Assembly (NCBI RefSeq): GCF_003346515.1
Contig: NZ_QQNA01000005.1
Coordinates: 18,533-82,532, forward strand
Reading direction: 5' to 3'
From: Streptomyces corynorhini
GTDB taxonomy: Bacteria > Actinomycetota > Actinomycetes > Streptomycetales > Streptomycetaceae
DNA: 64,000 nucleotides
Each line of letters opens with the position of its first letter. Position 1 is the stretch's first letter. Positions 35,786-44,558 of the stretch are shown here, in pieces. The position numbers and the translations under genes are program-made. Under the pieces are notes generated by a model. The model had not been told where the DNA came from. It ran no database searches and was given only the letters and a program-made list of their open reading frames with translations.

Positions 35786-37528
35786 ATGGCTTCGGACAGC
35801 TCCGTCGAGGACGCGTATTTCGACTACTGCCCCTGGGACTTCACCCGGCGGGCCTCCGCCGCGCAGCGCGCCGCGCAGACCGCGCGCCAGAAGCGTCTGG
35901 CCGACGCGGGGGCGAGCGTCGGGCCCCGGTGCTATGTCTCGTCGGCTGCCGGTGTGTTCACCGATGTCCTGCGGCTGGGCGCGGATTCCTACATCGCGGG
36001 GCACGCCTACGTCACCGGGGAGGTCAGGACCGGGAGCGACTGCACGGTCAATCCGTACGCGACCGTGCGGGGCAGGGTGACGCTCGGGAACGGCGTCCGC
36101 ATCGGCGCGCACGCCTCGCTGCTCGGTTTCAACCACGGCTTCGCGCCGGACCGGCCCGTGCACCGGCAGCCGCTCACGAGCGAGGGCATCGTCCTCGGGG
36201 ACGATGTGTGGATCGGTTCGAACGTGGTCGTCCTGGACGGTGTGACGATCGGCGACCACTGTGTGGTGGGGGCGGGGGCCGTGGTCACCAAGGACCTGGC
36301 GCCGTGGACGATCGCCGCCGGGAACCCGGCCCGCCCCCTGCGCGATCGCCGCGGGCGCGGCGGGGCGCGGGCCGGTACGCGGGCCGGTACGCCGGAGGGT
36401 GACCCGAGCGGCGCCGTGGCCGCGTTCGCCGACCGGGCCCGGGAGCAGGCCGCCGATGTGCTGGCCCGCTGCTGGAGCGAGGACACCGGACGCTACAGCG
36501 ACCGTCCGGGCGTTCCCGCGACCGTGCGCGCGCACTGCGACGCGGTCGAGATCGCCGCGCTGCTGCTCGACGCGCCCCCGGGGCGAATGTCCGCCGCCGA
36601 GCATGCCGGGCGGCTGCGCGCGCTGCAGGATCCGGCGAGCGGGCTGGTGCCAGAACTCTCCCCCGGCGGCGGCCCGGGAGAGCTGCCGCCACCCGCCCAC
36701 GACGGCTGGATCGAGGACGGCGGAGCCGAGTACCACGTGTTGTCGGTGGGGTACGCGCTGGAACTGCTGGGCTCGCGCTTCGCCCACCCGGTGCGTGTCG
36801 TACAGCAGTTGACGAGTCGTCAGTTGTTGTCCCGGCTGGCGGCGCTGCCGTGGCGGGAGCGGGCGTGGTCGGCGGGCGCGTGGGTGGACTGCTGGGCCAC
36901 CGGCGCGTATCGCAACCGGGAGCTGGGGGCCGAGGCCGGTGAGCCCGGTGCGCTGGAAGCGCTGTTCGGCTGGCTGGGTACGCGGGTGGATCCGTGGACG
37001 GGGATGTGGGGCGCGGCGGCCTCTCCGGCGGCGGGCAGGCTCCAGCTGGTGAACGGTTACTACCGGCTGACCCGTGGTTCGTTCGCCCAGTTCGGGGTCC
37101 AGGTGCCCTACCCGGAGCGGGTGGTGGACACCGTACTGGCCCATGCCGCCGATCCCCGGTGGTTCGCGGAGGGCCGACAGAACGCGTGCAACGTGCTGGA
37201 CGTGGCGCATCCGTTGTGGCTCGCGGGACGTCGGACCGGGCATCGGGCGGACGAGGTGCGGGAGTGGGCGGCGCGGCAGTTGGCCGGGGCGCTGGGGCGC
37301 TGGCGGGACGGGGCGGGCTTCGGTTTCGGTCCCGCGGGCGAGGGCGGGTCGGGTCCCGGCCGGGACCCGGGGCTGCAGGGCACCGAGATGTGGCTGGCCA
37401 TCGTCTGGCTGCTGGCCGATCTGGTGGGTGTCGCCGACGAGTTGGGGTACCGGCCGCGCGGTGTGCACCGCCCCGAGCCGGCGGGCCCGCCCGGGTCCGC
37501 CGTGCCGGTGTTCAGCCGGCCTTGGTGA
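35786..37528 (+). CDS. Hexapeptide acyltransferase fused to a large helical domain
   Basis: This 580-residue protein has two parts. Residues about 55-195 are a left-handed beta-helix of hexapeptide repeats (GVRIGAHASLLGFNHGF, WIGSNVVVLDGVTIGDHCVVGAGAVVTKDL, ending AAGNPARPL), as in sugar O-acetyltransferases. The other 380 residues look helical and Trp-rich (AEYHVLSVGYALELLG, GMWGAAASP, QGTEMWLAIVWLLADL), like alpha/alpha-barrel glycosidases, but I cannot name the family. I preferred ATG 35786 (AAGG 8 nt upstream) to GTG 35780. It might acetylate, and perhaps process, a sugar. It overlaps the convergent lipase gene by 17 nt. Confidence 0.8.
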   Translation: MASDSSVEDAYFDYCPWDFTRRASAAQRAAQTARQKRLADAGASVGPRCYVSSAAGVFTDVLRLGADSYIAGHAYVTGEVRTGSDCTVNPYATVRGRVTLGNGVRIGAHASLLGFNHGFAPDRPVHRQPLTSEGIVLGDDVWIGSNVVVLDGVTIGDHCVVGAGAVVTKDLAPWTIAAGNPARPLRDRRGRGGARAGTRAGTPEGDPSGAVAAFADRAREQAADVLARCWSEDTGRYSDRPGVPATVRAHCDAVEIAALLLDAPPGRMSAAEHAGRLRALQDPASGLVPELSPGGGPGELPPPAHDGWIEDGGAEYHVLSVGYALELLGSRFAHPVRVVQQLTSRQLLSRLAALPWRERAWSAGAWVDCWATGAYRNRELGAEAGEPGALEALFGWLGTRVDPWTGMWGAAASPAAGRLQLVNGYYRLTRGSFAQFGVQVPYPERVVDTVLAHAADPRWFAEGRQNACNVLDVAHPLWLAGRRTGHRADEVREWAARQLAGALGRWRDGAGFGFGPAGEGGSGPGRDPGLQGTEMWLAIVWLLADLVGVADELGYRPRGVHRPEPAGPPGSAVPVFSRPW

Positions 37529-38339
37529 GGTTCTTCTCGAAGGCGGCCAGGTAGTTGGCCAGGTGGTGGTGCTTGATCGCGACGGTCTCCGGGGCGAACA
37601 GGTCGGCGCTCAGCCCCTTCACCCGGTCCCTGACCCCGGCCAGCAGCGGCATCGTGTCGTGGAGTCCGCCGTCGGCGTCGAAGTAGCGCGTGGCGTCGAC
37701 ATGGGTGAAGACCGGCTCGGGCGGGAGCCGCGGCACGATGTCGTTGTTGTTGACGAAGCGGTGGCAGCGGTTCTTGAAAGCCGTGTTGTGCGCACCGGCG
37801 AGGAGCCGTTCGCAGGTGCGGGGCTGGCCGAAGGTGTAGACGCCGTCGGGCAGCACCTTCGGCTCCTCGAAGTACATCCTGGCCCCGGCCAGCATCGCGA
37901 GGGCCCCGCCGAGGCTGTGGCCCGTGAACCAGATGCTCTGCCCCTCGGTGCGCAGCTCCTGGACGGCGTCCCGGATCAGCGGATAGACGGACTGCAGGGC
38001 GCGGTGGAAGCCGTAGTGGACGAAGCCCTTGTTCGCCGGTCCCGGAACGGGCGGCGTGTTGACGTCGGTGAGCCAGTCGTAGATCTTCAGCACCTCGGTG
38101 CCCCGGAAGCCGGTGACGATCATGCGGTCACTGGCCATGGTGTACGCCTGGGTGTCCTCGATCGGGAACGGCATCCGGTGCGTCGACTCGAAGTGCCGTA
38201 CCTCGTCGAAGCCCCAGGCTTCGGCCTGCGCCTCGATGCCCGCCGGATCCAGCGCGGCCAGCCCGGCCGCCCGCGCCATCCAGTAGGCGTGCGGGAGGGA
38301 GTAACGGGTCGTCGAGTGGTCCAGAGCGGGGATGGTCAT
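37512..38339 (-). CDS. Class 3 lipase-family hydrolase
   Basis: This 275-residue protein fits the Lipase_3 fold: VTGFRGTEVLKIYDWLTD before the elbow, the nucleophile motif FTGHSLGGALAML, the acid Asp in NNNDIVPRLPP and a late histidine (HHHLANYL). There is no signal peptide. ATG 38339 has GAGGAAA upstream. The substrate may be a lipid ester or another acyl ester. It is transcribed towards the acyltransferase gene. Confidence 0.9.
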   Translation of the reverse strand: MTIPALDHSTTRYSLPHAYWMARAAGLAALDPAGIEAQAEAWGFDEVRHFESTHRMPFPIEDTQAYTMASDRMIVTGFRGTEVLKIYDWLTDVNTPPVPGPANKGFVHYGFHRALQSVYPLIRDAVQELRTEGQSIWFTGHSLGGALAMLAGARMYFEEPKVLPDGVYTFGQPRTCERLLAGAHNTAFKNRCHRFVNNNDIVPRLPPEPVFTHVDATRYFDADGGLHDTMPLLAGVRDRVKGLSADLFAPETVAIKHHHLANYLAAFEKNLTKAG

Positions 38340-38683
38340 CGGTTTCCTCGTGGCTAGCCGCGATGGTTCGCCCGGAAACCTAGCCCCGTAACCGAGGGGA
38401 ACGGAACGGCTGACGCGCGCGATCACCCGTACGGAGGCACGACACCGGCGGCTCCCTACCGCTGCCCGGCCCCCGGCGCGGTCCCCGGTCCCCGCGCACC
38501 CGCCCGGCGCGTGCGGTCGGGGACAGCGCGCGATCCTCGGCGCCGAACTGACGCGTCTGACGCGGCCGTCCGCGGGATGGCGTCGCGCAATCCCCCTGGG
38601 CGCGGGCCACGCGCCGCCGACGGAATATCCGGCCCTGGTGACCGAACGCATCCTCATCGGCGGCCCGCCGTAGGCTGCCTCCC
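38340..38683. other. Intergenic region with no gene seen
   Basis: This 344-nt stretch separates two divergent hydrolase genes. It presumably holds both promoters. I see no palindrome, repeat or small gene worth naming. Confidence 0.6.
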
Positions 38684-39460
38684 ATGGAGAGACCGACCGA
38701 GCGGCCGTACGTCGAGGACCGCGGTGCGGGACAGACCCTCGACCGCGTGACGACCCGCACCGTGCCCTACCCCGCCGGGGACGAGACCAAGTTTCTCGAC
38801 ATTTACGCCTCCGGCCGCGGCGGCCCGTGCGTACTGCTGTGGCACGGCGTGGGTCCCGACGAGCGTGACGTACTGGCCCCGCTGGCACGGGAGATCGCCG
38901 CGCGGGGCCCCACCGTCGTTGTGCCCGACTGGCGTTCGGACCGGCCCGACGACGGGCGCGCCCATCTCACCGGCGCCCTGAGGTACGTTCTCGACCGGCC
39001 GGACGTCCTCACCGGCGGTCCCGGGCCGCTGATCGTCGCGGGCTGGTCGGCGGGCGCGGGCGCGGCCCTGGGGGTGGCGCTGCACCCGGAGCTGTTTCCC
39101 GGCCCGCGGCCCGCCGCCGTGGTCGGTATCGCGGGTGGTTACGGGCGCCCGTCGCACACCACGGGCACGGTGCCGCTGCGGATGCTCGACCGGGGGGTGC
39201 CGCCGGTGCCGGTGCGGCTGGTGCACGGCACCCGGGACACGGTCGTCCCCCACGCCTCGTCGCGGGAGCTGCGGGACGCGCTGTGCGCACGCGGCTGGGA
39301 CTGTGAACTCGCCGAGCCGGACACCGATCACGCCGGGGTGCTCGGGTGCGTGTACGACCCGGCCGGTGACCGTTGCCTGCCGTCGGCCGACCCCGCGGTA
39401 CGGAGCGTCGGCCGGGCGACGGCGCGCGTCGTGGCGGAGGTGGCGCGGGCGGTGGCATGA
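38684..39460 (+). CDS. Alpha/beta hydrolase (BD-FAE/esterase-like)
   Basis: This 258-residue hydrolase shows CVLLWHGVGPDERDVLAPLA (oxyanion), the nucleophile elbow AGWSAGAGAALG, VHGTRDTVVPHASSREL carrying the acid, and the late histidine in PDTDHAGVLG. There is no signal peptide. The family includes carboxylesterases and kynurenine-formamidase-like enzymes; the substrate is unknown. It ends 41 nt from the stop of the convergent TetR gene. Confidence 0.87.
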   Translation: MERPTERPYVEDRGAGQTLDRVTTRTVPYPAGDETKFLDIYASGRGGPCVLLWHGVGPDERDVLAPLAREIAARGPTVVVPDWRSDRPDDGRAHLTGALRYVLDRPDVLTGGPGPLIVAGWSAGAGAALGVALHPELFPGPRPAAVVGIAGGYGRPSHTTGTVPLRMLDRGVPPVPVRLVHGTRDTVVPHASSRELRDALCARGWDCELAEPDTDHAGVLGCVYDPAGDRCLPSADPAVRSVGRATARVVAEVARAVA

Positions 39461-39501
39461 CCGGCCCGTGCCCGTGGGGCGCGTCTTCGAGGCAGCGCCG
39501 C

Positions 39502-40200
39502 CTACGAGTGCCGCGGGCCCAGAATGTTGGTGAGCCGCAGCGGCGTGGGCGGGGGCAGCGGGGCGTCCTCGGTGGCGGGCCCGGCGCGGAAGGAGTGCAG
39601 CAGGTACGCCACCAGACGGCGGGACGCGGCCAGCGCCTCCTCGGTGGAGTCGGCGGTGATGCCGCTGTTCGCCATGAGGATCAGCGCGAGGTCCTCGTGC
39701 GCGAAGTCGGCCCGCAGCCGACCGGCGTCCTTGGCGCGCCGGGTCAGCAGGGCGAAACCCCGCTCGGCGCACTCACGCTCCCGGTCGAAGGCGGGAGTGC
39801 CGGGCACGGCGGAGAGGAACGCCGTGGTGAAGCCCTTGTCGGTGGCGTGCGTGGCGCACACCTGCTCGATGACCGTACAGAAACCGCGCCACGGATCGGG
39901 GTCGGCGAGCGCCTCCTGGATCCCCGCGACGCACACGCCGACCTCCTCCGTGAACGCTTCGGCGATCAACGTCTCCTTGGTGGGAAAGCGGCGGTAGAGC
40001 GTGGCGACCCCGACACCGGCACGCCGGGCGATGGCGGCCATCGGGACGTCGAGTCCCCGGGCCGCGAAGGACTCGCGGGCTGCCTCGACGATGCGGGTGC
40101 GGTTGTGCAGCGCGTCGGCGCGCAGTGCGGGTGACGCCTCGGGGGCCGCAGCCGGGGCCGGGTCGTCCGGTCGCACGGTGCGGAGCCGCTCGGTGTGCAT
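39502..40200 (-). CDS. TetR-family transcriptional regulator
   Basis: This 232-residue protein has a 30-residue Pro/Ala-rich start, then the TetR helix-turn-helix (RIVEAARESFAARGLDVPMA, ARRAGVGVATLYRRFPTKETL), and a C-terminal ligand domain of the SBD-like type (ILMANSGITADSTEEALAAS). The target is not evident; the next gene on the same strand is 125 nt upstream, and the opposite neighbour is a hydrolase. Confidence 0.92.
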   Translation of the reverse strand: MHTERLRTVRPDDPAPAAAPEASPALRADALHNRTRIVEAARESFAARGLDVPMAAIARRAGVGVATLYRRFPTKETLIAEAFTEEVGVCVAGIQEALADPDPWRGFCTVIEQVCATHATDKGFTTAFLSAVPGTPAFDRERECAERGFALLTRRAKDAGRLRADFAHEDLALILMANSGITADSTEEALAASRRLVAYLLHSFRAGPATEDAPLPPPTPLRLTNILGPRHS

Positions 40201-40325
40201 GCGCGGAGTCTAACGTAAGTGGACGATGCCATCCGGTTAGCCTGTCGACGCCATGCGCGTGCGGCGGTGGGCGGTACGGCCGTGCGCGTTCGGCGGTGCG
40301 CGGTACGACGGTGGGCGGTACGGCG

Positions 40326-40946
40326 TCAGTCCCCGACCGGGGCCGCGGCGTACCGCGCGAGCGCGGCGTTGATCCGCGCCAGGTCGAAGGCGGCCGGGTC
40401 GAACTGGTCGGCGGTTTCGAGGCCGAGCCACCGCAGCCGGTCCTCGTGTTCCTCGTGGCTGGGGTCGGCGAGTACGTCGAGCAGATACGCGTATCCCCAG
40501 GTGCCGCCGGAGTCCTCCGGTGGACAGGCGCGGCGGCCGGTGAGGCAGCGGGGGTAGACGGTGCCGGGTTCCGCGCGGGTGACCGCCTCGACGAGCAGGC
40601 TGTGCTCCCAGCCGTCGCCGAAGTCGTAGACGTAGTCGAGCCGGTCGTCGGGGCGCGGCGCGATCTGGTCCAGGCGTTTCGCGGTGGGGCTGAGGATCGC
40701 CGGATCACGGTGCGAGGCGCGGTAGTGGAGGCGGCTCTTCGGGGTTCTGAAGGCCCACATGTGTGCGTCCTCCCAGCCGAAGGCCGTCTGCACGATGTGG
40801 TGCAGACGCTGGAGCGTGACGGTCGAGTCCATCTCCACGCGGCGCCAGACCGGGGGCCGTGAGTCGCGCAGCGTGGCCTTGATCCGGTGGACGGTGTTCC
40901 CCGGTGCCGTCCGGGAGCGGGGCCTCGCGCGCCTGGTGTTCGCCAT
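40326..40946 (-). CDS. Plasmid pRiA4b ORF-3-like family protein
   Basis: This 206-residue protein has the hallmarks of this family: HRIKATLRDSRPPVWRRVEM, LQRLHHIVQTAFGWEDAHMW, YDFGDGWEHSLLVE and CPPEDSGGTWGYAYLLDVL with conserved cysteines. The molecular function of the family is not established. ATG 40946 has AGGA 8 nt upstream; an in-frame ATG at 40955 is the alternative. Confidence 0.88.
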   Translation of the reverse strand: MANTRRARPRSRTAPGNTVHRIKATLRDSRPPVWRRVEMDSTVTLQRLHHIVQTAFGWEDAHMWAFRTPKSRLHYRASHRDPAILSPTAKRLDQIAPRPDDRLDYVYDFGDGWEHSLLVEAVTRAEPGTVYPRCLTGRRACPPEDSGGTWGYAYLLDVLADPSHEEHEDRLRWLGLETADQFDPAAFDLARINAALARYAAAPVGD

Positions 40947-41219
40947 GGCGGTCATCCTGCCAGCGGCCGGTGCGCCGTATATGACGGCGCGGGACGGGTA
41001 CGGCACGTACGGGGCGGGCGGGGCCGGGTACGCGCCGGTTGCCGGTCGCGGTCGGCGCGTCCGGCGGCGCGGGGCTCGGATCTCCGTTCGGCGGGGCACC
41101 CAGGAACGCGGAGCGGTACGGACCCGTCGCCGGGACCCGGCAACCTTTCCCGCGGCGTCGGCGACAAGGAGGCGTAGGCCCCGAACAAGCGCCCCACCGC
41201 CCCGAAGGGACACCCGCGA

Positions 41220-42188
41220 ATGCCCACCATCTCCGGCCGCCGCCGCGCCGCCGCCCTGTTCGCCTCCGCCGCCGCCGTCGTCGCGCTCGGCGCGATACCG
41301 CCGCAGTCGGCGGCGGCCGCCGAGACCACCCCCATCGGCTACGCCGCCGGAACCACCGGCGGCGGCAGCGCGAGCCCCGTCACCGTCAGCACGCTCTCCG
41401 CCTTCACCTCGGCCGTCGCGGGCACGGGCGCGAAGGTCGTCCGGGTCTCCGGCGTGATCAGCCTCAGCGGCCAGGTCGACATCGGCTCCAACACCACCGT
41501 CCTGGGCGTCGGTTCGTCCTCCGGCCTGACCGGCGGCGGGCTGCGCGTCAAGGACTCCACCAACGTCATCGTCCGCAATCTCAACCTCAGCAAGGCGGTC
41601 GCCCCCGCGGACAGCATCACCGTCCAGAAGTCGACCCGGGTGTGGGTCGACCACAACGCCTTCTCCTCGGACCGCGACCACGGCAAGGACTACTACGACG
41701 GTCTGCTCGACATCACGCACGCGTCGGACTACGTCACCGTGTCCTGGAACACCTTCAAGGACCACTACAAGGGCTCGCTCGTGGGGCACAGCGACAGCAA
41801 CACCAGCGAGGACACCGGGCATCTGCGGGTGACCTACCACCACAACCTGTTCAGCAACGTCAACTCGCGTATCCCCAGCCTGCGTTTCGGCACCGGCCAC
41901 TTCTACGACAACTACGTGACCGGCGCGGACACCGCCGTGCACTCCCGGATGAACGCGCAGATGCTGGTGGAGAACAACGTCTTCCGCGACACCAAGGTCG
42001 CGGTGACCACCAGCCGTGACAGCAGCACCGACGGCTACGCCGTGCTGCGCGGCAACGACCTGGGCGGCGCGGCCACCGAGATCTCCCGGACGGGTACGTT
42101 CACCAGCCCGCCGTACAGCTACACGGCCGAGTCCGCGTCGAGCGTCGTCGCCTCGGTGACGGCGGGCGCCGGGACCGGCAAGATCTGA
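41220..42188 (+). CDS. Secreted pectate lyase, family PL1
   Basis: Cleaves polygalacturonate by calcium-dependent beta-elimination outside the cell. It has 322 residues with a twin-arginine-like start (RRRAAALFASAAAVVALG) and cleavage near AAAA-ET. The parallel beta-helix shows VWVDHNAFSSDRDHGKDYYD (calcium ligands), WNTFKDHYKGSLVGHSD and the catalytic-arginine region SRIPSLRFG. It is a single gene, adjacent to the convergent GH4 gene. Confidence 0.93.
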   Translation: MPTISGRRRAAALFASAAAVVALGAIPPQSAAAAETTPIGYAAGTTGGGSASPVTVSTLSAFTSAVAGTGAKVVRVSGVISLSGQVDIGSNTTVLGVGSSSGLTGGGLRVKDSTNVIVRNLNLSKAVAPADSITVQKSTRVWVDHNAFSSDRDHGKDYYDGLLDITHASDYVTVSWNTFKDHYKGSLVGHSDSNTSEDTGHLRVTYHHNLFSNVNSRIPSLRFGTGHFYDNYVTGADTAVHSRMNAQMLVENNVFRDTKVAVTTSRDSSTDGYAVLRGNDLGGAATEISRTGTFTSPPYSYTAESASSVVASVTAGAGTGKI

Positions 42189-42206
42189 GGTCCGCTCCAC
42201 GGAGCG

Positions 42207-42240
42207 CGCCGCCCCCTGCCGGGACCGGCGGGGGGCGGCG
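42207..42240. terminator. GC-rich hairpin between convergent genes
   Basis: CGCCGCCCCCTGCCGG (42207-42222) pairs with CCGGCGGGGGGCGGCG (42225-42240) with one G-U pair. It starts 19 nt past the pectate lyase stop and precedes the GH4 stop, so it can serve both genes. Confidence 0.75.
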
Positions 42241-42268
42241 GTGCGCGTCACACGTGGCGCCGGGGGTT

Positions 42269-43615
42269 TCAGGTCCGGTTCAGGTAGGCCAGGGCGGGGT
42301 GTGCGTCCGTGTAGCCGTCGACGAGCCGGCGGGCGATGTTCACCGAGTCCACGAGCGGGTGCAGGGCGAACGCCTTCACGGCGGTGGCGCGCGAGCCGCT
42401 CCCGGCGGCGGCGAGGATCTCGCGTTCGACGGCCTTGACCGAGCAGACCAGCCCGGTGGCGTGGCCGGGCAGCGGCGCCACGGACAGCGGGTGGGCGCCG
42501 TTCGCGTCCACCAGGCAGGGCACCTCGATGACGGCCTCCTCGTCCAGGACCCGCAGGGTGGTGCGGTTGCGGACGTTGAGGATGAGCGTGGTGCGCTCGT
42601 CGCGCGCGATGGCGCGCATCAGCGCGAGGGCGACCTGTTCGTAGCCGCCGGACTCCAGATCGGTCTCGTCGCGCTCGCCGAGACCGGCGGATGCGCGGTT
42701 CTCCGTCATGTAGGTCGCTTCGCGTTCGGCGCGGGTGCGGTCCCAGGTGCGCAGCGCGGGGGCGCCGGGGCGGGTCATCTCCGCGTAGAAGCGGTCCTGT
42801 TGGTCGCGGAGGAAGGCGCCGCGGGTCTGCTTCGCCTCCTGGTAGGCGTGGACGGTCTCGCGGTTGAAGTAGTAGTAGTGCAGGTATTCGTTGGGGATGG
42901 CGCCGAGGGAACGGAGCCACGCGGGCCCGAAGAGGCGTCCCTCCTCGAAGGAGCCGAGCGCGTCGGGGTCGGCGAGCAGGCGCGGGAGTTCGTCGCGGCC
43001 CGCGACGCGCAGCCCGCGCAGCCAGCCGAGGTGGTTGAGGCCCACGTAGTCGATGCCCGCCTCGTCGGGTTCGGCGCCCAGGACGCGTGCCACGCGCCGG
43101 CCGAGTCCCACCGGGGAGTCGCAGATGCCGATGACCCGGTCGCCGAGGTGGCGGGACATGGCCTCGGTGACCAGACCGGCCGGGTTGGTGAAGTTGATGA
43201 CCCAGGCGTCGGGTGCGAGGCGGGCGATCCGCCGTGCGATGTCGACGGCGACGGGGACCGTGCGCAGTCCGTACGCGATGCCTCCCGCGCCGACCGTCTC
43301 CTGACCCAGGACGCCCAGGTCCAGGGCGACGCGCTCGTCGGCGGCGCGGCCCGCGAGGCCGCCGACGCGGATGGCGGAGAAGACGAAGTCGGCGCCGCAC
43401 AGGGCCTCGTCGAGGTCGGTGGTGACGGTGACGGAGGGCGCGTCGGGGGCGTCCCCTGCCTGATCGGCCAGGACCCGGGCGACGGCCGTGAGCCGGGCCG
43501 GGTCCAGGTCGTGCAGGGTGACGTGGGTGATCCGGCCCTCGGCGTGGTCGCCGAGCAGCGCCCCGTACACCAGCGGGACCCGGAAGCCGCCGCCGCCGAG
43601 AATGGTGAGCCTCAT
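42269..43615 (-). CDS. GH4 family glycosidase (6-phospho-beta-glucosidase type)
   Basis: GH4 enzymes use NAD and a divalent metal to cleave glycosides by oxidation, elimination and reduction. This one has 448 residues with the Rossmann start MRLTILGGGGFRVPLV, FVFSAIRVGG, INFTNPAGLVTEAM and the metal-site motif GICDSP, the variant found in the 6-phospho-beta-glucosidase clade. GLNHLGW follows. Since the adjacent importer is ABC-type and delivers unphosphorylated sugar, specificity for a phosphorylated substrate is uncertain. It is downstream of the ABC permease operon on the same strand, 109 nt away, and is likely part of it. Confidence 0.9.
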   Translation of the reverse strand: MRLTILGGGGFRVPLVYGALLGDHAEGRITHVTLHDLDPARLTAVARVLADQAGDAPDAPSVTVTTDLDEALCGADFVFSAIRVGGLAGRAADERVALDLGVLGQETVGAGGIAYGLRTVPVAVDIARRIARLAPDAWVINFTNPAGLVTEAMSRHLGDRVIGICDSPVGLGRRVARVLGAEPDEAGIDYVGLNHLGWLRGLRVAGRDELPRLLADPDALGSFEEGRLFGPAWLRSLGAIPNEYLHYYYFNRETVHAYQEAKQTRGAFLRDQQDRFYAEMTRPGAPALRTWDRTRAEREATYMTENRASAGLGERDETDLESGGYEQVALALMRAIARDERTTLILNVRNRTTLRVLDEEAVIEVPCLVDANGAHPLSVAPLPGHATGLVCSVKAVEREILAAAGSGSRATAVKAFALHPLVDSVNIARRLVDGYTDAHPALAYLNRT

Positions 43616-43724
43616 ACCGTGGACCTCCGTCGCCCGGATCTCGTTCCTGCCGGGGCCAGCCTTTCACCGCTCCGGGCCGGGCGTGGCACCGGCACACCCG
43701 GTCCCGCGCGCGTGGCGGCCCGGC

Positions 43725-44558
43725 TCAGCGGGTGGCTCCCCGGGTGAAGCCGTTGTAGATGTAGCGCTGGAGGAAGAGGAAGGCGATCAGGGTGGGCAGG
43801 ATGACGAGGACCGCGCCCGCCGAGATGTTCTCCCAGTGCGCGCCGAAGGGCCCCTTGAAGCGGAACAGCGAGGTGGAGATGGTGCCCAGTTCCTCGGAGG
43901 GCATGTAGAGGAACGGGATGTAGAAGTCGTTGTAGACGGTGATGCCCTTGATGATGACGACGGTGGCGATCGCCGGTTTGAGCAGCGGGAGGATGATCTT
44001 CCGGTAGACGGTGAACGCGTTGGCGCCGTCCAGTCGCGCGGATTCGTCCAGGGAGATGGGGATGCCCCGGATGAACTGCAGGAAGATGTAGATCGAGACG
44101 ATGTCGGTCCCCATGTAGAGGACGATCGGCGCCCAGAGGGAGTCGAAGAGCCCGAAGCTGTTGACGATCTGGAAGGTCGCGACCTGGGTGGTCACCCCGG
44201 GCACCAGGGTCGCGACCAGGAACAGCGCGATCACCGGCCCGCGCAGCCGGAAGCGGAACCGGTCGAGCGCGTACGCCGTCATCGAGCCGATGAGGACCGT
44301 GCCGGTGATGGCGAAGGCCAGGATGAGGGCGGTGTTCCCGAAGGCGCTGAGCATCCGGCCGTCGGTGAAGGCCGTCACGTAGTTGGCGAAGTTCAGCGGG
44401 TCGCGGGGCGGGGTGAGCGCGCCGCTGCCGTCGGCCAGCTCCCGGTCGGTCTTCAGCGAGGTCAGGAAGATGACGCCGAGCGGCAGCAGCACCACGACGG
44501 CTGCCACCACCAGGGAGAGGTACTTCAGTGTGCCGGCGAGGTGTGCGCGGGTCCTCAT
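43725..44558 (-). CDS. Sugar ABC permease, MalG type
   Basis: This 277-residue CUT1 permease has six membrane segments, starts at ATG 44558 overlapping the upstream permease stop (ATGA), and carries the EAA loop SLDESARLDGANAFTVYRKIIL. The C-terminal LFLQRYIYNGFTRGATR is typical. It forms the importer with the two genes upstream and delivers sugar for the GH4 enzyme downstream. Confidence 0.93.
   Translation of the reverse strand: MRTRAHLAGTLKYLSLVVAAVVVLLPLGVIFLTSLKTDRELADGSGALTPPRDPLNFANYVTAFTDGRMLSAFGNTALILAFAITGTVLIGSMTAYALDRFRFRLRGPVIALFLVATLVPGVTTQVATFQIVNSFGLFDSLWAPIVLYMGTDIVSIYIFLQFIRGIPISLDESARLDGANAFTVYRKIILPLLKPAIATVVIIKGITVYNDFYIPFLYMPSEELGTISTSLFRFKGPFGAHWENISAGAVLVILPTLIAFLFLQRYIYNGFTRGATR

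Noticed and set aside
42269..43615. Reading the GH4 enzyme as a proven 6-phospho-beta-glucosidase
   Set aside because: The CDSP motif suits that clade, but the neighbouring importer is an ABC system that does not phosphorylate sugar, so I kept only the family-level call.
40326..43697. A 1123-codon minus-strand frame joining the pRiA4b-like gene to sequence opposite pectate lyase and out of frame with GH4
   Set aside because: Only its last 206 codons encode a recognisable protein. The middle is antisense to the pectate lyase gene.
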